From Lacticaseibacillus hulanensis (GTDB lineage: Bacteria > Bacillota > Bacilli > Lactobacillales > Lactobacillaceae): a DNA stretch of 64,000 bases. The stretch lies in contig NZ_RRYD01000013.1 in the NCBI RefSeq assembly GCF_004010095.1, positions 1 through 64,000 of the forward strand, in the 5' to 3' direction. Numbering within the stretch: position 1 is the stretch's first letter; each line of letters starts with the position of its first letter. Below the pieces are notes generated by a model that searched no databases, was not told the origin of the DNA, and worked only from the letters and a program-made list of their open reading frames with translations. Both the position numbers and the translations under genes were made by a program. This document shows positions 47,506 through 57,503 of the stretch, one piece after another.

Positions 47506-48794
47506 GGCAAATCCTTTCTATTCAGCATTTTAATCTGCTGAATCGCAGCGTGGATTGTGCGCGTGTAATTGGTGCACAAAAACTCAACTGGGTCATCGGG
47601 ATGCTCGCGGCTGCGGCCGGCCCGACCCGCCATCTGCACCAATGCCGACGTCGAAAATATCGGCACGTCGGCCTGCAGTACCACCACCCCACAATTGTAA
47701 AACGTGACGCCGCGCTCCAGGATTGTCGTGGTTACCAGCACGGACACCTTGCCTGTCCGCAGCGCGTTCACCCGTTCCTTGCGCGCCGGCTCACCAGCAT
47801 GCACCGTTAAGCTATTAATGCCCATCTGCGCCAATGCCTGCTGCACGGGGCGCAGATGGACCACGGCCGGCACGAACACCAGCATCTTCGCTGACGTCTT
47901 CATTACCCGGGAAATAATTGCCCGCACCTTGGCGTCAACCACCGCTGGCTGCTTCATGATGCGCACCCGCGGCACGGGTAACGGTTGGCCGTGAAACCGC
48001 CGGGGCAAATAACTAACGGCAAGGCGGCCGCGACGCACCTCCCGTAGCAATCTGTTGCCCGGCGTCGCGGTGAGGTAAATCACACTCCCCGCACTGGCAT
48101 TGCGCACCGCCAGCTCCATCATTGGGTCACTGCTGAAGGGGAAGGCGTCCACCTCATCAACGATAATCAGGCCAAACGCCTTGTGGTACCGCAGCAGCTG
48201 GTGCACGGTCGCCAGCAGCAGCTGGGTTACTGGCACCGGCCCGCTTTCCCCGTACCGCACCGCCAGCGCAACTGACGCAAACGCCGCACCAATCCGCGGT
48301 GCCAGCTCCAGGATTACGTCAATTCGCGGTGAGACAATCGCCACACGCTGACCATCGCTTAACGCCCGCTCGAGCACGCGGAAAAGCATTTCCGTTTTGC
48401 CCGCACCCGTGACCGCCCAGAGCAGCCGCGTACTCCTAGCGTCATACGTTTCGACCAGCTCCGCGGCCACCCGCTCCTGGGCCGAAGTCAGTGCACCATT
48501 CCACGTCATCTTGATGGGTTTGGCCACGGCCGGTGCCGCCGCAAACCGCCACAACCGGTCATTGTCCGTGACCCGCCCCATGGTGATGCAGGCGGGACAA
48601 TAAACCGCCCCACTTGGCAGACGCTGCTTTGCCACCGCAAAATCCGCAGAACACCGGTTGCAGTGCGCAAGCCGGCCGGAGATAACCACGGCCGGAATTG
48701 GTGAGTGCTGTGCTAGAATTGCTTTAGGGACCTTCATCCACGCAAGCTCAGCGTCAGTTAATTGCTGACCAGCAACGCTCGGCACTGATTCCAT
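47502..48794 (-). CDS. comFA: ComFA-like DNA helicase of competence
   Basis: DEAD-type ATPase thought to pull incoming single-stranded DNA into the cytoplasm. The 430 residues have a four-cysteine zinc motif (CNRC...CPAC, about 47-73), Walker A AVTGAGKTEM, Walker B IIVDEVDAF, motif III TATPG and the C-terminal helicase domain (TTTILERGVT, QMAGRAGRS). The ATG at 48794 has aggtgagg upstream. Divergent from yigZ, with only 32 bases between starts. Confidence 0.93.
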   Translation of the reverse strand: MESVPSVAGQQLTDAELAWMKVPKAILAQHSPIPAVVISGRLAHCNRCSADFAVAKQRLPSGAVYCPACITMGRVTDNDRLWRFAAAPAVAKPIKMTWNGALTSAQERVAAELVETYDARSTRLLWAVTGAGKTEMLFRVLERALSDGQRVAIVSPRIDVILELAPRIGAAFASVALAVRYGESGPVPVTQLLLATVHQLLRYHKAFGLIIVDEVDAFPFSSDPMMELAVRNASAGSVIYLTATPGNRLLREVRRGRLAVSYLPRRFHGQPLPVPRVRIMKQPAVVDAKVRAIISRVMKTSAKMLVFVPAVVHLRPVQQALAQMGINSLTVHAGEPARKERVNALRTGKVSVLVTTTILERGVTFYNCGVVVLQADVPIFSTSALVQMAGRAGRSREHPDDPVEFLCTNYTRTIHAAIQQIKMLNRKDLP

Positions 48795-48826
48795 ATTTAT
48801 CACCTCACCTAGGAGATTACGCAAAA

Positions 48827-49459
48827 ATGGCTAACATCACCCTTAAAGATGGTGGCGAAAACGAAATCGTCATCAAAAAATCCCGCTTCATTACTTCGCT
48901 CGCCCGCGTTAGTTCTGCAACCGAGGCTGAAGAATTCGTCGCCTCCATCCGCAGCGCAAACCGCAAAGCAAACCATAACGTGTGGGCCGCAAGAATTGGC
49001 TGGCCGGTTTTCGTGGAGCGGGCCAGTGATGACGGCGAGCCCAGCGGGACTGCCGGCTCCCCGACCCTCCGCGGGCTGACCGTCCACAACGTGAGTAACG
49101 CCGTCGCCGTGACCACCCGGTACTTCGGCGGGATTAAGTTGGGCGCATCCGGCCTGATTCGGGCGTACACGGATTCGGTGACAGAAGCCATCAAGAAAGT
49201 GGGCCTCGTCGAGCTCGTGCCTGAAGAAGAACTATTAATCACAACTGATTACGCCACCTATCAAGTCATCGACAATTACTTCCGCAATGCAGAAATCACA
49301 ATCACCGCCAGCTTTACCGAGCAGGTGACCATCAGTGCTTTTCTGGATGAGGCGCAGCGGCAACAAGTCCAGGCTGACCTGACCGAATTAACCAGCGGCA
49401 AAGCAACATTTGCTGCCGGTGCTGCACGCACGGCGGAGCGGCCAATCGCATTCGAGTAA
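48827..49459 (+). CDS. yigZ: YigZ/IMPACT family protein
   Basis: Member of the IMPACT family, which has a ribosomal-protein-S5-like domain and an EF-G-like domain; the biochemical role is unsettled. The 210 residues carry the signature DDGEPSGTAGSP (about 67) and VTTRYFGGIKLGASGL. ATG with ggag 11 bases upstream. Commonly found divergent to comFA in this group. Possible links to translation quality control are inference from the eukaryotic homologue. Confidence 0.9.
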   Translation: MANITLKDGGENEIVIKKSRFITSLARVSSATEAEEFVASIRSANRKANHNVWAARIGWPVFVERASDDGEPSGTAGSPTLRGLTVHNVSNAVAVTTRYFGGIKLGASGLIRAYTDSVTEAIKKVGLVELVPEEELLITTDYATYQVIDNYFRNAEITITASFTEQVTISAFLDEAQRQQVQADLTELTSGKATFAAGAARTAERPIAFE

Positions 49460-49488
49460 TTGTCCCCGCGAAATCAGCCCACAGACAA

Positions 49489-49533
49489 AAAAAAGTTGAC
49501 CCCCACACCTGAATCCCGGTGTGGGGGTCAACT
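49489..49533. terminator. Bidirectional terminator between yigZ and tagO
   Basis: A 17-bp perfect stem (aagttgacccccacacc and its complement) with A-run before and T-rich tract after, serving the convergent yigZ and tagO genes. Confidence 0.92.
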
Positions 49534-49567
49534 TGTTTAATGCCGGCAACTATCTTGTCTGCACGTT

Positions 49568-50650
49568 TTATTTATTAAGCCGGTGAACCAAATGCCTGAT
49601 CATGAACAGCAATGGCGTGCGATTTTTACCTAGCAAGCCAATTAACTCGACGAACATTTCGAGCCCGAACAGGACACCAATCGTGAGTAAAATATTCCCC
49701 ATCGATGTGTTCAATGGGTACAGCAGCGCAATCATGGCAAATACTAACTCAATCCCGTAAATCACAAGTACTGTCTGCCGGTGCGTCAGTCCAAGCTGCA
49801 TCAGCCGGTGGTGCAGGTGGTGCTTGTCGGCCTGGGAAATCGGCACGCGGTTGAGCAAACGCCGGATAATCGCAAACAAGGTGTCGGTTATGGGAACCCC
49901 CAGCGCAATCACGGGCATAATCAGAGAGATAAACGTGACGTTCTTGAGCCCCTGAAGTGACAGCACCGACAACATAAAGCCAATGAACAGCGATCCGGTA
50001 TCACCAAGAAAAATGCGGGCCGGATAGAAGTTGTGCGGCAAGAACCCGAGCAAGGCGGCAACCAACGTGAAAATCATGATGGAAGTGCCGACTTGGGCAA
50101 CGTTGAGGAAGAAAAAGCCAATGATACCCATCGTGGTGAGGGAAATAATGGAAACACCCGTTGCCAGGCCATCCAGACCGTCAATGAGGTTAACTGCATT
50201 CGAAATCCCCAAAATCCAAAAAAGGGTAATGGGCAAACTTAGCCAACCAAGTTCCCAATGCACTGGGCCGATATTAATCTTGGTCATCCGCACGCCCGCC
50301 AAGAAGTAAACAATCAGGGCGGCAATGAACAATCCAAACATCTTTTGCCTTGGCGTCAGTTCCTTCACGTCATCAATTAGTCCCGTGATGATAACAACTG
50401 ATTCCGCCAAGAACAGTGAAAAAATCAGGTGGGTATTGAACTGTGGTCGCAGTAAAACAAAGGTGCCAAAGGTAAAGGCCAGAAAAACCGCCAGCCCCCC
50501 GATAGTCGGCATTGGCACCTTGTTCACGCGTCGCTTATTCGGCTTATCCACCGCCCCAATGACGAACGCCAGCCGTCGCACAAATGGCGTAATGGCGGCT
50601 GATATAATCATCGTCGCGACCAAGCTGACTACGATTTTGAATACCGACAT
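49568..50650 (-). CDS. tagO: UDP-GlcNAc:undecaprenyl-phosphate GlcNAc-1-phosphate transferase (TagO/WecA)
   Basis: First committed step of wall teichoic acid or related polymer synthesis, at the membrane. The 360 residues form about eleven spans with the family motifs DDVKELTPRQK, NLIDGLDGLATG (catalytic Asp pair), LGDTGSLFIGF and the His-rich HHLHHRL (about 265). ATG start at 50650. Own transcription unit. Confidence 0.93.
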   Translation of the reverse strand: MSVFKIVVSLVATMIISAAITPFVRRLAFVIGAVDKPNKRRVNKVPMPTIGGLAVFLAFTFGTFVLLRPQFNTHLIFSLFLAESVVIITGLIDDVKELTPRQKMFGLFIAALIVYFLAGVRMTKINIGPVHWELGWLSLPITLFWILGISNAVNLIDGLDGLATGVSIISLTTMGIIGFFFLNVAQVGTSIMIFTLVAALLGFLPHNFYPARIFLGDTGSLFIGFMLSVLSLQGLKNVTFISLIMPVIALGVPITDTLFAIIRRLLNRVPISQADKHHLHHRLMQLGLTHRQTVLVIYGIELVFAMIALLYPLNTSMGNILLTIGVLFGLEMFVELIGLLGKNRTPLLFMIRHLVHRLNK

Positions 50651-50682
50651 TTAGTCGTCCCACTTTCCATTAACATAATCTC

Positions 50683-50709
50683 ATCATACTACGCAGAAGC
50701 GGTTCTGCG
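50683..50709 (-). promoter_or_regulatory. tagO upstream region: -10 with abutting palindrome
   Basis: A -10 TATGAT (50683-50688, minus strand) is bordered 4 bases upstream by a perfect inverted repeat CGCAGAA-GCGG-TTCTGCG (50692-50709) that covers the -35 position. A second short palindrome (GTAC-5-GTAC) lies near 50749-50761. Operator or hairpin role is inference. Confidence 0.4.
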
Positions 50710-50784
50710 CTCGTTGAAATCAGTTCTTAATCTATCTGTAGCCTGACTCCGTACTTCTTGTACAGTCAAATTCACTATGTATGA

Positions 50785-50815
50785 AAAAAGAACGCAAAGC
50801 GCGTTCCTTTTTCGC
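50785..50815 (-). terminator. Terminator of rny
   Basis: Stem gaacgc / gcgttc followed by six T residues on the minus strand. Confidence 0.82.
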
Positions 50816-50821
50816 ATGCGC

Positions 50822-52390
50822 CTACTTGGCGTATTCAACTCTTCTGGTTTCCCGAATAACTGTAACCTTGATGTGGCCTGGGTATTCGAGATTTTGTTCG
50901 ATTTCATTCTTAATGTCCCGGGCAATCAGGGTAGCCTGATCATCTGAGAGCTTTTCTGGCTTGACGATTACGCGAATCTCACGGCCCGCCTGAATGGCAT
51001 AACTGTGATCAACACCGTCAAAGCTGTTGGCAATCGTTTCGAGCTTCTCCAACCTGTGAAGATAGTTCTCGAGTGATTCACTCCGCGCACCCGGACGGGC
51101 CGCGGAAACGGCGTCTGCTGCTGCAACCAGAACCGCAATGGTGCTAGTTGCTTCAGTATCACCGTGATGTGAGGCAATTGTGTTAATAACTACCTGTGGT
51201 TCGTGATACTTGCGCGTCAATTCGACGCCAAGTTCAACGTGTGAACCTTCAACTTCATGGTCCACCGCTTTACCAATATCGTGTAATAACCCCGCGCGTT
51301 TCGCTAGAGTGATATCCTCACCGAGCTCAGCGGCCATAACGCCAGCGAGCTTGGCAACTTGAATTGAGTGATCGAGCACATTTTGGCCATAACTGGTCCG
51401 GTAGTGCAAACGACCAAGTGTCTTGATGAGATCTGGGTGCATGCTGTGGATACCCACATCAAAGAGGGCCTTTTCACCAATTTCACGCATCTGTTCATCC
51501 ATCTGCCGACGAGCCTTATCCACAGCCTCTTCAATTCGTGCTGGGTGGATACGGCCGTCCTGAATCAATGCTTCAAGGGCCATCCGGGCGATTTCCCGCC
51601 GAACCGGGTCAAACCCAGAAAGAACAACTGCTTCTGGGGTGTCGTCGATAATGATATCAATCCCAGTCAGTGTTTCCAAAGTGCGAATATTACGCCCTTC
51701 GCGGCCAATAATGCGACCCTTCATATCGTCAGTCGGCAGGTTAACCACCGTGACCGTGGTTTCAGTCACGATGTCTGCCGCAGAACGCTGAATCGCCTCA
51801 GCCACCAGCGACTTGGCGGTCTTGGTGGCAGTACTGCGAGCCTCATCTTCACTCTCGCGAACCATCATGGCCCGTTCGTGTGTCAATTCTTCCCGAGTTT
51901 GATCAAGAACTTCTTTCCGTGCATCTTCCGGCGTTAAGTCGGCAATGCGCGCAAGTTCCGCTTGGGCATCTTCTTCGCTGTGTTCCAGCTTAGCTGCCAA
52001 TTCATCTAACTGTTCCTGACGGTTTGTCAGGTTCGTGTCCCGATCGGCAAGGCTTTGTTCCTTGCGATCAAGTGTGTCATCACGACGGTCCAATGTTTCT
52101 TCGCGGGCGTCTAAACGGTTCTCGGTCTTTGCAACCTCACTGCGCCGTTCCCTTACTTCATCCTCAACCTGATTCCGGTAACGATTGGCTTCTTCTTTGG
52201 CCTCTAAAACCGTTTCCTTCTTCAATGCCGCGGCTTCTGTTTTTGCTTGGGCGATAATTCCCTCAGCCGTGCTAGTTGCTTGGTTTAAATTTTTCTCATG
52301 GATGCGTTTTCTGACATTAAAGCCAACTGCGTATCCAACCACTAAAGCGATGGCGGCGGGGATTACCGCGAGCAGAATATCTGCTGTCAC
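50822..52390 (-). CDS. rny: Ribonuclease Y
   Basis: Membrane-tethered endoribonuclease that starts mRNA decay. The 522 residues consist of an N-terminal anchor (about 4-24), a long coiled coil (about 30-180), a KH RNA-binding domain ([15 protein letters not shown], about 215) and an HD catalytic domain ([10 protein letters not shown], about 365). GTG start with ggaggtgag. It has a strong own promoter between itself and repeat copy 3. Confidence 0.97.
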   Translation of the reverse strand: MTADILLAVIPAAIALVVGYAVGFNVRKRIHEKNLNQATSTAEGIIAQAKTEAAALKKETVLEAKEEANRYRNQVEDEVRERRSEVAKTENRLDAREETLDRRDDTLDRKEQSLADRDTNLTNRQEQLDELAAKLEHSEEDAQAELARIADLTPEDARKEVLDQTREELTHERAMMVRESEDEARSTATKTAKSLVAEAIQRSAADIVTETTVTVVNLPTDDMKGRIIGREGRNIRTLETLTGIDIIIDDTPEAVVLSGFDPVRREIARMALEALIQDGRIHPARIEEAVDKARRQMDEQMREIGEKALFDVGIHSMHPDLIKTLGRLHYRTSYGQNVLDHSIQVAKLAGVMAAELGEDITLAKRAGLLHDIGKAVDHEVEGSHVELGVELTRKYHEPQVVINTIASHHGDTEATSTIAVLVAAADAVSAARPGARSESLENYLHRLEKLETIANSFDGVDHSYAIQAGREIRVIVKPEKLSDDQATLIARDIKNEIEQNLEYPGHIKVTVIRETRRVEYAK

Positions 52391-52469
52391 GTTCTCACCT
52401 CCGCATCATCAAAATTAAGTCTTTTCAAACTTAGATGCTTATTATTTTTGTAGATTATTACAATTCTTC

Positions 52470-52498
52470 ATTTTAGCTGTGATTCGAGGGGGTGTCAA
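52470..52498 (-). promoter_or_regulatory. Predicted rny promoter
   Basis: Minus-strand consensus -35 TTGACA (52493-52498), 17-bp spacer, -10 TAAAAT (52470-52475). It lies 47 bases from the end of repeat copy 3, which therefore does not interrupt it. Confidence 0.85.
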
Positions 52499-52544
52499 TG
52501 CAGACTACCAAGACATGGCTGCCATTCATCTCCCATTTACTTTC

Positions 52545-53400
52545 GCTGTCCGGCAGCGTAAGTGGTTTTGGTGAGCTCAACCAATGAGGAGGCTCCGCGT
52601 TGCGGGGTTTGGCCTCCGGGTCTGGGCTGGGTCTCGGGTGTGCTTCGCCGTGGTCGCTGTGGCGGTCGTCTGGAGCCGGAAGTGCGCCGTCTCCAGACTA
52701 AAAATTTAGCTTTGCATCGTCGCAGTCTGAGTCTAACTCGTTCGCTACGTAGCGATTAAATTTTCGGTCTATCTCGTAATCAACATTCCGACAGCTCCTC
52801 AATGCAAATCTAAATTTTTCCCACAAAGAAAAGAGGTGTGCCAACCGCAAAAACCGCGGTCGTCACACCTCTTTTCTTTGTTGCCACGGCTGGGCGGCAC
52901 ACCCGAGACCCAGCCCGGACCCTCCGGCCAAACCCCACAACGCTCCGCTGGATAGTGGTATAGATTCAGGTTCACCGTTAGTCCCTACAGATGCCACCAG
53001 ATCTGAACATTGTCAGCAGCTGAGCACTTTAACCAACGATGTAGCGACTGGGTGGGGCCGGTGCGCGTGGAGGGCGGCTGGGATTTTCCTGTGAAAGCTA
53101 TGGTGAGAGAAGACCGATGCGGGTTTTGCATCGGGCTTCTCCACACCATAGCCGGCAAAAATTAAGACCCGCTAGGAGAACAAGGTTTCCCAGCAGGTCT
53201 TAGCAATACGTATTAAATTTGTAAATCCGAAGAGCGGGCATGCGGGGCTCAATTTTTAGGTTGAAGACCCGGTTTTTGGGGCTTCAACCGGCCGCACGGA
53301 AAATCTCAGCCGCACGTAACGCGCACCGGCCCCGCCCAGGCGCGGCCCCTATACCACTACATATCTAGAACTTTACCAAGGACTCACGCTGCCAGACATT
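52545..53400 (-). repeat. Large structured non-coding repeat, copy 3 (inverted)
   Basis: The 856-bp element is reversed relative to copies 1 and 2. Ends are GCTGTCCGGCAGCGTAAG (52545-52562) and the decayed CTCACGCTGCCAGACATT (53383-53400). The left-type domain lies at about 53041-53350, with the hairpin 53098-53151 equal to 12121-12174 in copy 1. The right-type domain lies at about 52590-52951. Its conserved hairpin (52823-52881) keeps an 18-bp perfect stem although its arms differ from copy 1 on both sides. Linker and variable loop resemble copy 2. The variable loop contains CGCTACGTAGCG, a perfect palindrome. It ends 8 bases from the recA stop codon. Confidence 0.9.
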
Positions 53401-53408
53401 GAGAGCGC

Positions 53409-54434
53409 CTACGCTTCCTCGACAGTAACGGCCACCTCGTCAGTATCTGATTTTGCAGCACGGACACGTTCGCGTATCTCCGCCAGCTTGTCCGGATTGG
53501 CCTCCAGGTATGCCTTCGCGTTCTCACGGCCTTGGCCAATTCGCTCATCGTTGTAACTGTACCAAGAGCCGCTTTTGGCGATTACATCCCGATCAACGGC
53601 CATGTCGACAATCTCGCCGGTCTGCGAAATTCCCTGACCATACATAATGTCCACTTCCGCAACCCGAAATGGCGGTGCGACCTTGTTCTTGGCCACTTTG
53701 ATTTTCGTCCGGTTACCAATAATGCTGGTACTATCCTTGATTGGTTCCGCCCGACGCACCTCAAGCCGGATTGTCGCGTAAAACTTGAGTGCCCTGCCGC
53801 CCGGCGTGGTTTCGGGATTGCCGAACATAATGCCCACCTTTTCCCGGATTTGGTTGATGAAAATTGCAATTGTCTTCGTCCGGTTAATCTGCCCTGACAG
53901 CTTGCGCAGTGCCTGGGACATCAGCCGAGCTTGCAGCCCGACGTGGGCATCCCCAATCTCGCCGTCAATCTCTGCGCGCGGCACGAGGGCCGCCACGGAA
54001 TCAACCACGACAATATCGATTGCGCCACTTGAAACCAGTGTGTCGGCAATTTCGAGTCCCTGCTCACCCGTATCCGGCTGCGACAATAATAGTGCATCGA
54101 TGTCAACGCCAAGCGCTGTTGCGTACTTGGGATCCATCGCGTTTTCCGCATCAATATAAGCCGCAACGCCACCTTGCTTCTGCACCTCGGCAACGGCGTG
54201 CAGGGCGAGCGTGGTTTTACCCGAGCTTTCCGGGCCGTACACCTCGATGATGCGGCCGCGCGGAAACCCGCCCACGCCAAGTGCCTCATCTAGCGCAAGC
54301 GAGCCGGTGGACACGGTCGATATCTGGGTATCAACCTTATCCCCCATGCGCATCACCGCACCCTTACCGAAATTCTTCTCAATCTTCTTTAGTGCCTTGT
54401 CCAGTGCCGCTCGACTTTCGTCTGTCTGTACCAC
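53409..54434 (-). CDS. recA: Recombinase RecA
   Basis: Forms the filament on single-stranded DNA for homologous recombination and triggers LexA cleavage. The 341 residues contain Walker [10 protein letters not shown] (about 65), the Walker B region [17 protein letters not shown], loop L1/L2 segments ([24 protein letters not shown]) and the DNA-binding C-terminal domain. GTG start with ggaggagga. Follows cinA by 64 bases. I saw no LexA box just upstream, so SOS control may act before cinA or be weak. Confidence 0.98.
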   Translation of the reverse strand: MVQTDESRAALDKALKKIEKNFGKGAVMRMGDKVDTQISTVSTGSLALDEALGVGGFPRGRIIEVYGPESSGKTTLALHAVAEVQKQGGVAAYIDAENAMDPKYATALGVDIDALLLSQPDTGEQGLEIADTLVSSGAIDIVVVDSVAALVPRAEIDGEIGDAHVGLQARLMSQALRKLSGQINRTKTIAIFINQIREKVGIMFGNPETTPGGRALKFYATIRLEVRRAEPIKDSTSIIGNRTKIKVAKNKVAPPFRVAEVDIMYGQGISQTGEIVDMAVDRDVIAKSGSWYSYNDERIGQGRENAKAYLEANPDKLAEIRERVRAAKSDTDEVAVTVEEA

Positions 54435-54498
54435 GATGTGTCCTCCTCCACTAATTGGTTAAGCCAATTTCGACCAACTAGTCAAAGAAGAACCCAAA

Positions 54499-55734
54499 CT
54501 AGTCAGCCTGCAATTCGTGAAGCAACATCATCAAGGCAGTCTTAACACTCCGTACCCGAATCTCGTTGCGCCCGCCACCCAAGTGATACTCGGATGCCTG
54601 AACGCCACTAGGACCCGCAAGACCAATCCACACCGTACCGGCGGGGTTGCCCTCCAAGCTGTCCGGCCCGGCAACACCCGTAAAGCTAATGGCGTAATCC
54701 GTACCTAACGTTTGGGCCGCCCCGATGGCCATTGCCCGCGCTGTTTCGGCGCTGACCACCCCGTGCGCGGCAATCGTGGCTGCTGGCACACCCACCAGCT
54801 GCCGCTTTGCCTCAGGTGCGTACGTCACAAAGCCACCGGGAAATACCGCGGACACGCCGGGAACGCTGCCCAAGGTTGCCTGGAACAGGCCGGCCGTCAA
54901 ACTCTCCGCGGCGGTGATGCTGAGCTTTTTGGCCACGAGTTTGGCCACAACCGTTCCGGCCAGCGTGCGTTCCTCACCGGCCCCGTAATAATACGGTGCA
55001 AGCACCTTCAGGATTTGCTCCTGCAGATTGTCGAGTAACTTCTTGGCAGATTCCTGGCTCTTCGCCCGCGCGGTCATGCGGAGTGTAACTTCATAATCCT
55101 TGATGTATGGTGCCACTGTGGGGTTAACTTGGGCATCAATAATTGGACCAATTGCGGTCACAAGTGCCGACTCACCGAGCCCAAAGAACCGTAAAGTCCG
55201 GCTGACAATTACCTGGCTATCAGAACTGGCCAGGCGCGGCAACAACTCACGGTCAACCATCGCGGTGAATTCACGTGGTGGCCCGGGCAGCAGCACGTAC
55301 TGGTGTGCCCCCTGACTAAGGAGTGCCCCCACCGCCAGTCCAACGTGGTTAGTCAGCGTGGTTGCGCCCTCTGGGTAAAGTGCCTGGGCCAAATTATTCG
55401 GGGTCAGTTCGTGCTCCCGCTGGTGGGCCAAATCCTCCAGCTTCTGCCGGTGCGCTGCATCCTCCGCCAATTTCAAGCCCAGGTGCGCAGCCAAAACTTG
55501 CTTGGTCAAATCATCCTTGGTTGGGCCAAGACCACCCATCAGGATAATCATCTCGCTGCGGGCTTCCGCAACGCTAATGGCTTCATCGAGCCGCTGCGGA
55601 TTATCGCCCACCACCTGCTGATAATGACTCGTCACGCCAATCTGGCTGAGACCACGTGCTAAATACGCCGCGTTTGTGTTAACAATGTCACCGAGTAACA
55701 TTTCGGTGCCCACTGCAATTAATTCTGCATCCAT
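54499..55734 (-). CDS. cinA: CinA family protein (competence/damage-inducible)
   Basis: Two-domain protein. There is a MoaB-like N-terminal domain (MDAELIAVGTEMLLGDIVNTN start, GGLGPTKDD) and a C-terminal CinA domain with NMN deamidase-type motifs (AAESLTAGLFQATLGSVPG, SFTGVAGPD). In streptococci it brings RecA to the membrane in competence; elsewhere it recycles pyridine nucleotides. The 411 residues start at ATG 55734 after tgggggc; the open frame 12 codons upstream is not family sequence. Coupled with recA as in many Bacillota. Confidence 0.94.
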   Translation of the reverse strand: MDAELIAVGTEMLLGDIVNTNAAYLARGLSQIGVTSHYQQVVGDNPQRLDEAISVAEARSEMIILMGGLGPTKDDLTKQVLAAHLGLKLAEDAAHRQKLEDLAHQREHELTPNNLAQALYPEGATTLTNHVGLAVGALLSQGAHQYVLLPGPPREFTAMVDRELLPRLASSDSQVIVSRTLRFFGLGESALVTAIGPIIDAQVNPTVAPYIKDYEVTLRMTARAKSQESAKKLLDNLQEQILKVLAPYYYGAGEERTLAGTVVAKLVAKKLSITAAESLTAGLFQATLGSVPGVSAVFPGGFVTYAPEAKRQLVGVPAATIAAHGVVSAETARAMAIGAAQTLGTDYAISFTGVAGPDSLEGNPAGTVWIGLAGPSGVQASEYHLGGGRNEIRVRSVKTALMMLLHELQAD

Positions 55735-55820
55735 TGTTTGCCCCCACATCTTTTGATTACGCAAAATCACTTGAATTTTCCGTACTAGTCAATACATTTT
55801 TGTTTATACCACCACGCACC

Positions 55821-55826
55821 ATTATA
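55821..55826 (-). promoter_or_regulatory. Possible -10 for cinA-recA
   Basis: Minus-strand perfect TATAAT, 87 bases upstream of cinA. The -35 at 17 bp (TCCGTA) is poor. Confidence 0.4.
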
Positions 55827-55865
55827 CGCCAGACTTTGACACTTACGGATCAGCCGGCTTTGGAC

Positions 55866-55913
55866 CAAAAAAACAGGAAGGTCAAACCCAACTTATGGGT
55901 TTAACCTTCCTGC
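55866..55913 (-). terminator. Terminator of pgsA
   Basis: Stem caggaaggttaaaccca / tgggtttgaccttcctg followed by seven T residues on the minus strand. Confidence 0.92.
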
Positions 55914-55924
55914 AGGATTAATTA

Positions 55925-56503
55925 TTAGAAGCTGTCAGAGAACACGCCGCGATTCTTGTAGAAATATTCAATCCCAGAGTACAGGGTGAAGAATACGGCA
56001 ACGTAGAACAGAAGCAGCGCAAATGGGAAATTCAGTGTTTCAAACCCAGCGTTGTTCACCAGCAAGAAGATGATGGAAAACATCTGCGCGGTTGTTTTGA
56101 TTTTACCAGGCCAAGCAGCGGCGAGAACTTCCCCACCACTTGCAAGGAGCAACCGCAGACCGGTAACGGCGAGTTCACGCCACACAATAATCGCAACGCC
56201 CCAGGCCGGAATCTGCCCTGCAACTGCAAGGAAGATGAACGCCGTAATCACAAGCAACTTGTCAGCAAGCGGATCCGCGAACTTCCCAAAATTAGTCACC
56301 AAGTGGTTCCGCCGGGCGATTTGACCGTCAGCAAAATCAGTGAGTGACGCAACGATGAAGATGATAACCGCAATCAGACGCGCCACGGTCACCTTGGTGC
56401 CAAGCAGCACAATCGTGCCCGCTGGCCAGCCGAGTGCCAATACTAACGTGAAGATGGGAATCAGAATCATTCGCATCAAGGTTAGTTTGTTAGGTAAATT
56501 CAC
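55925..56503 (-). CDS. pgsA: CDP-diacylglycerol-glycerol-3-phosphate 3-phosphatidyltransferase
   Basis: Makes phosphatidylglycerol phosphate from CDP-diacylglycerol, the route to the main anionic membrane lipid. The 192 residues have about five spans and the CDP-alcohol transferase motif, spread over LTDFADGQIARR and GKFADPLADK (about 50-77). GTG start with gggaga. Follows rodZ by 26 bases. Confidence 0.95.
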   Translation of the reverse strand: MNLPNKLTLMRMILIPIFTLVLALGWPAGTIVLLGTKVTVARLIAVIIFIVASLTDFADGQIARRNHLVTNFGKFADPLADKLLVITAFIFLAVAGQIPAWGVAIIVWRELAVTGLRLLLASGGEVLAAAWPGKIKTTAQMFSIIFLLVNNAGFETLNFPFALLLFYVAVFFTLYSGIEYFYKNRGVFSDSF

Positions 56504-56529
56504 TTGAACTGTCTCCCTTATTTCTTAGT

Positions 56530-57408
56530 CTATTTTTCGACGGTAAACGTCATCGTGCGGACATAGTTAGAGCCATTGCCCAAATCAACCTTGGTCCCGT
56601 TAATCGTGATCTCGGTTGCAAGTGCATTACCCGTCCGGATGGAGAAACTCGTGGTCCCATCAGGCAGGTCAACGGTGTGGCTACTGCCCGCCGTCAAGGA
56701 TGCCTGCCAGGTTGTCGAGCCACCCGTGCTCAAACTGAGCCAAGCAGAAGCGGAGGTAGCCTTAATCTCCACCTTATTACCAGTGGCCGGCATGTTCTTG
56801 ACCGTGTACGTTGGTGCTGCCGCCGTCCCAGCTGGTGCAGAGACAGTGACCTTATCGTTCTTCTTGGTCTTCTTGGCAGCCTTCTTGCTGGAGGATTCAG
56901 CCTTCTTCTTGCTGGAAGACTTGGAAGCCGCCTTTTTGCTCGAGGAATCAACCTGCACGCTGGAGGAGTCCACCGGAATGCTTGGCTTGTCGTCCTTCTT
57001 CTGTTGACTAATGGTGAAGAAATATGCAACACCAATCAAAACCACCACGATGATCCCGATGATAATCGTGGGCAATAAGCGCCGGACGTGATTAGTCACA
57101 ACCGGGCTAGACTTGGGCGTGAGCCGTGTCTTTTCGCGTTTTTCTGGTTCTGGGGTTACTTCTTCTGGTTGTGGCGTTGGGATTTCTTGTTGAAATTCCT
57201 CAACAAGCGTATCTGGGTCAATGCCAACAACGCTAGCGTACTGCTTGATGAACGCACGCACATAGAAGTCACCTGGCAATGCGTCGAAATTGCCTTCTTC
57301 GATTGCAAGCAGATACCGCTTTTGAATTTTCGTGATTTGCTGCAAATCGTCAATCGTGTAGCCTTTTTCAAGGCGTGCTTCACGTAACTTCTGACCAATT
57401 TCGTCCAT
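56530..57408 (-). CDS. rodZ: RodZ-like transmembrane helix-turn-helix protein
   Basis: Membrane protein of the shape-control system; RodZ links MreB to the wall elongation complex. The 292 residues have an N-terminal Cro-type helix-turn-helix (about 1-70), a positively charged stretch, one span (about 110-132), a Ser/Lys-rich low-complexity linker (about 140-185) and an extracellular DUF4115 beta domain (about 195-290). ATG after tgagg. The low-complexity linker is a likely site of variation. Confidence 0.88.
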   Translation of the reverse strand: MDEIGQKLREARLEKGYTIDDLQQITKIQKRYLLAIEEGNFDALPGDFYVRAFIKQYASVVGIDPDTLVEEFQQEIPTPQPEEVTPEPEKREKTRLTPKSSPVVTNHVRRLLPTIIIGIIVVVLIGVAYFFTISQQKKDDKPSIPVDSSSVQVDSSSKKAASKSSSKKKAESSSKKAAKKTKKNDKVTVSAPAGTAAAPTYTVKNMPATGNKVEIKATSASAWLSLSTGGSTTWQASLTAGSSHTVDLPDGTTSFSIRTGNALATEITINGTKVDLGNGSNYVRTMTFTVEK

Positions 57409-57503
57409 TTGTTTTCCTCACCCGTTCGCTTTGATATCACTTTCAAGTTTAGCATAAATACGGTGGCTCTTGAATTAAGAAATGGTTAGGTTACAAACTC
57501 TTT

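Noticed and set aside
46828-48794. comF genes as proof of natural competence
   Set aside because: Both look intact, but the pilus, channel and regulator genes of competence are not in the window, so no claim is made.
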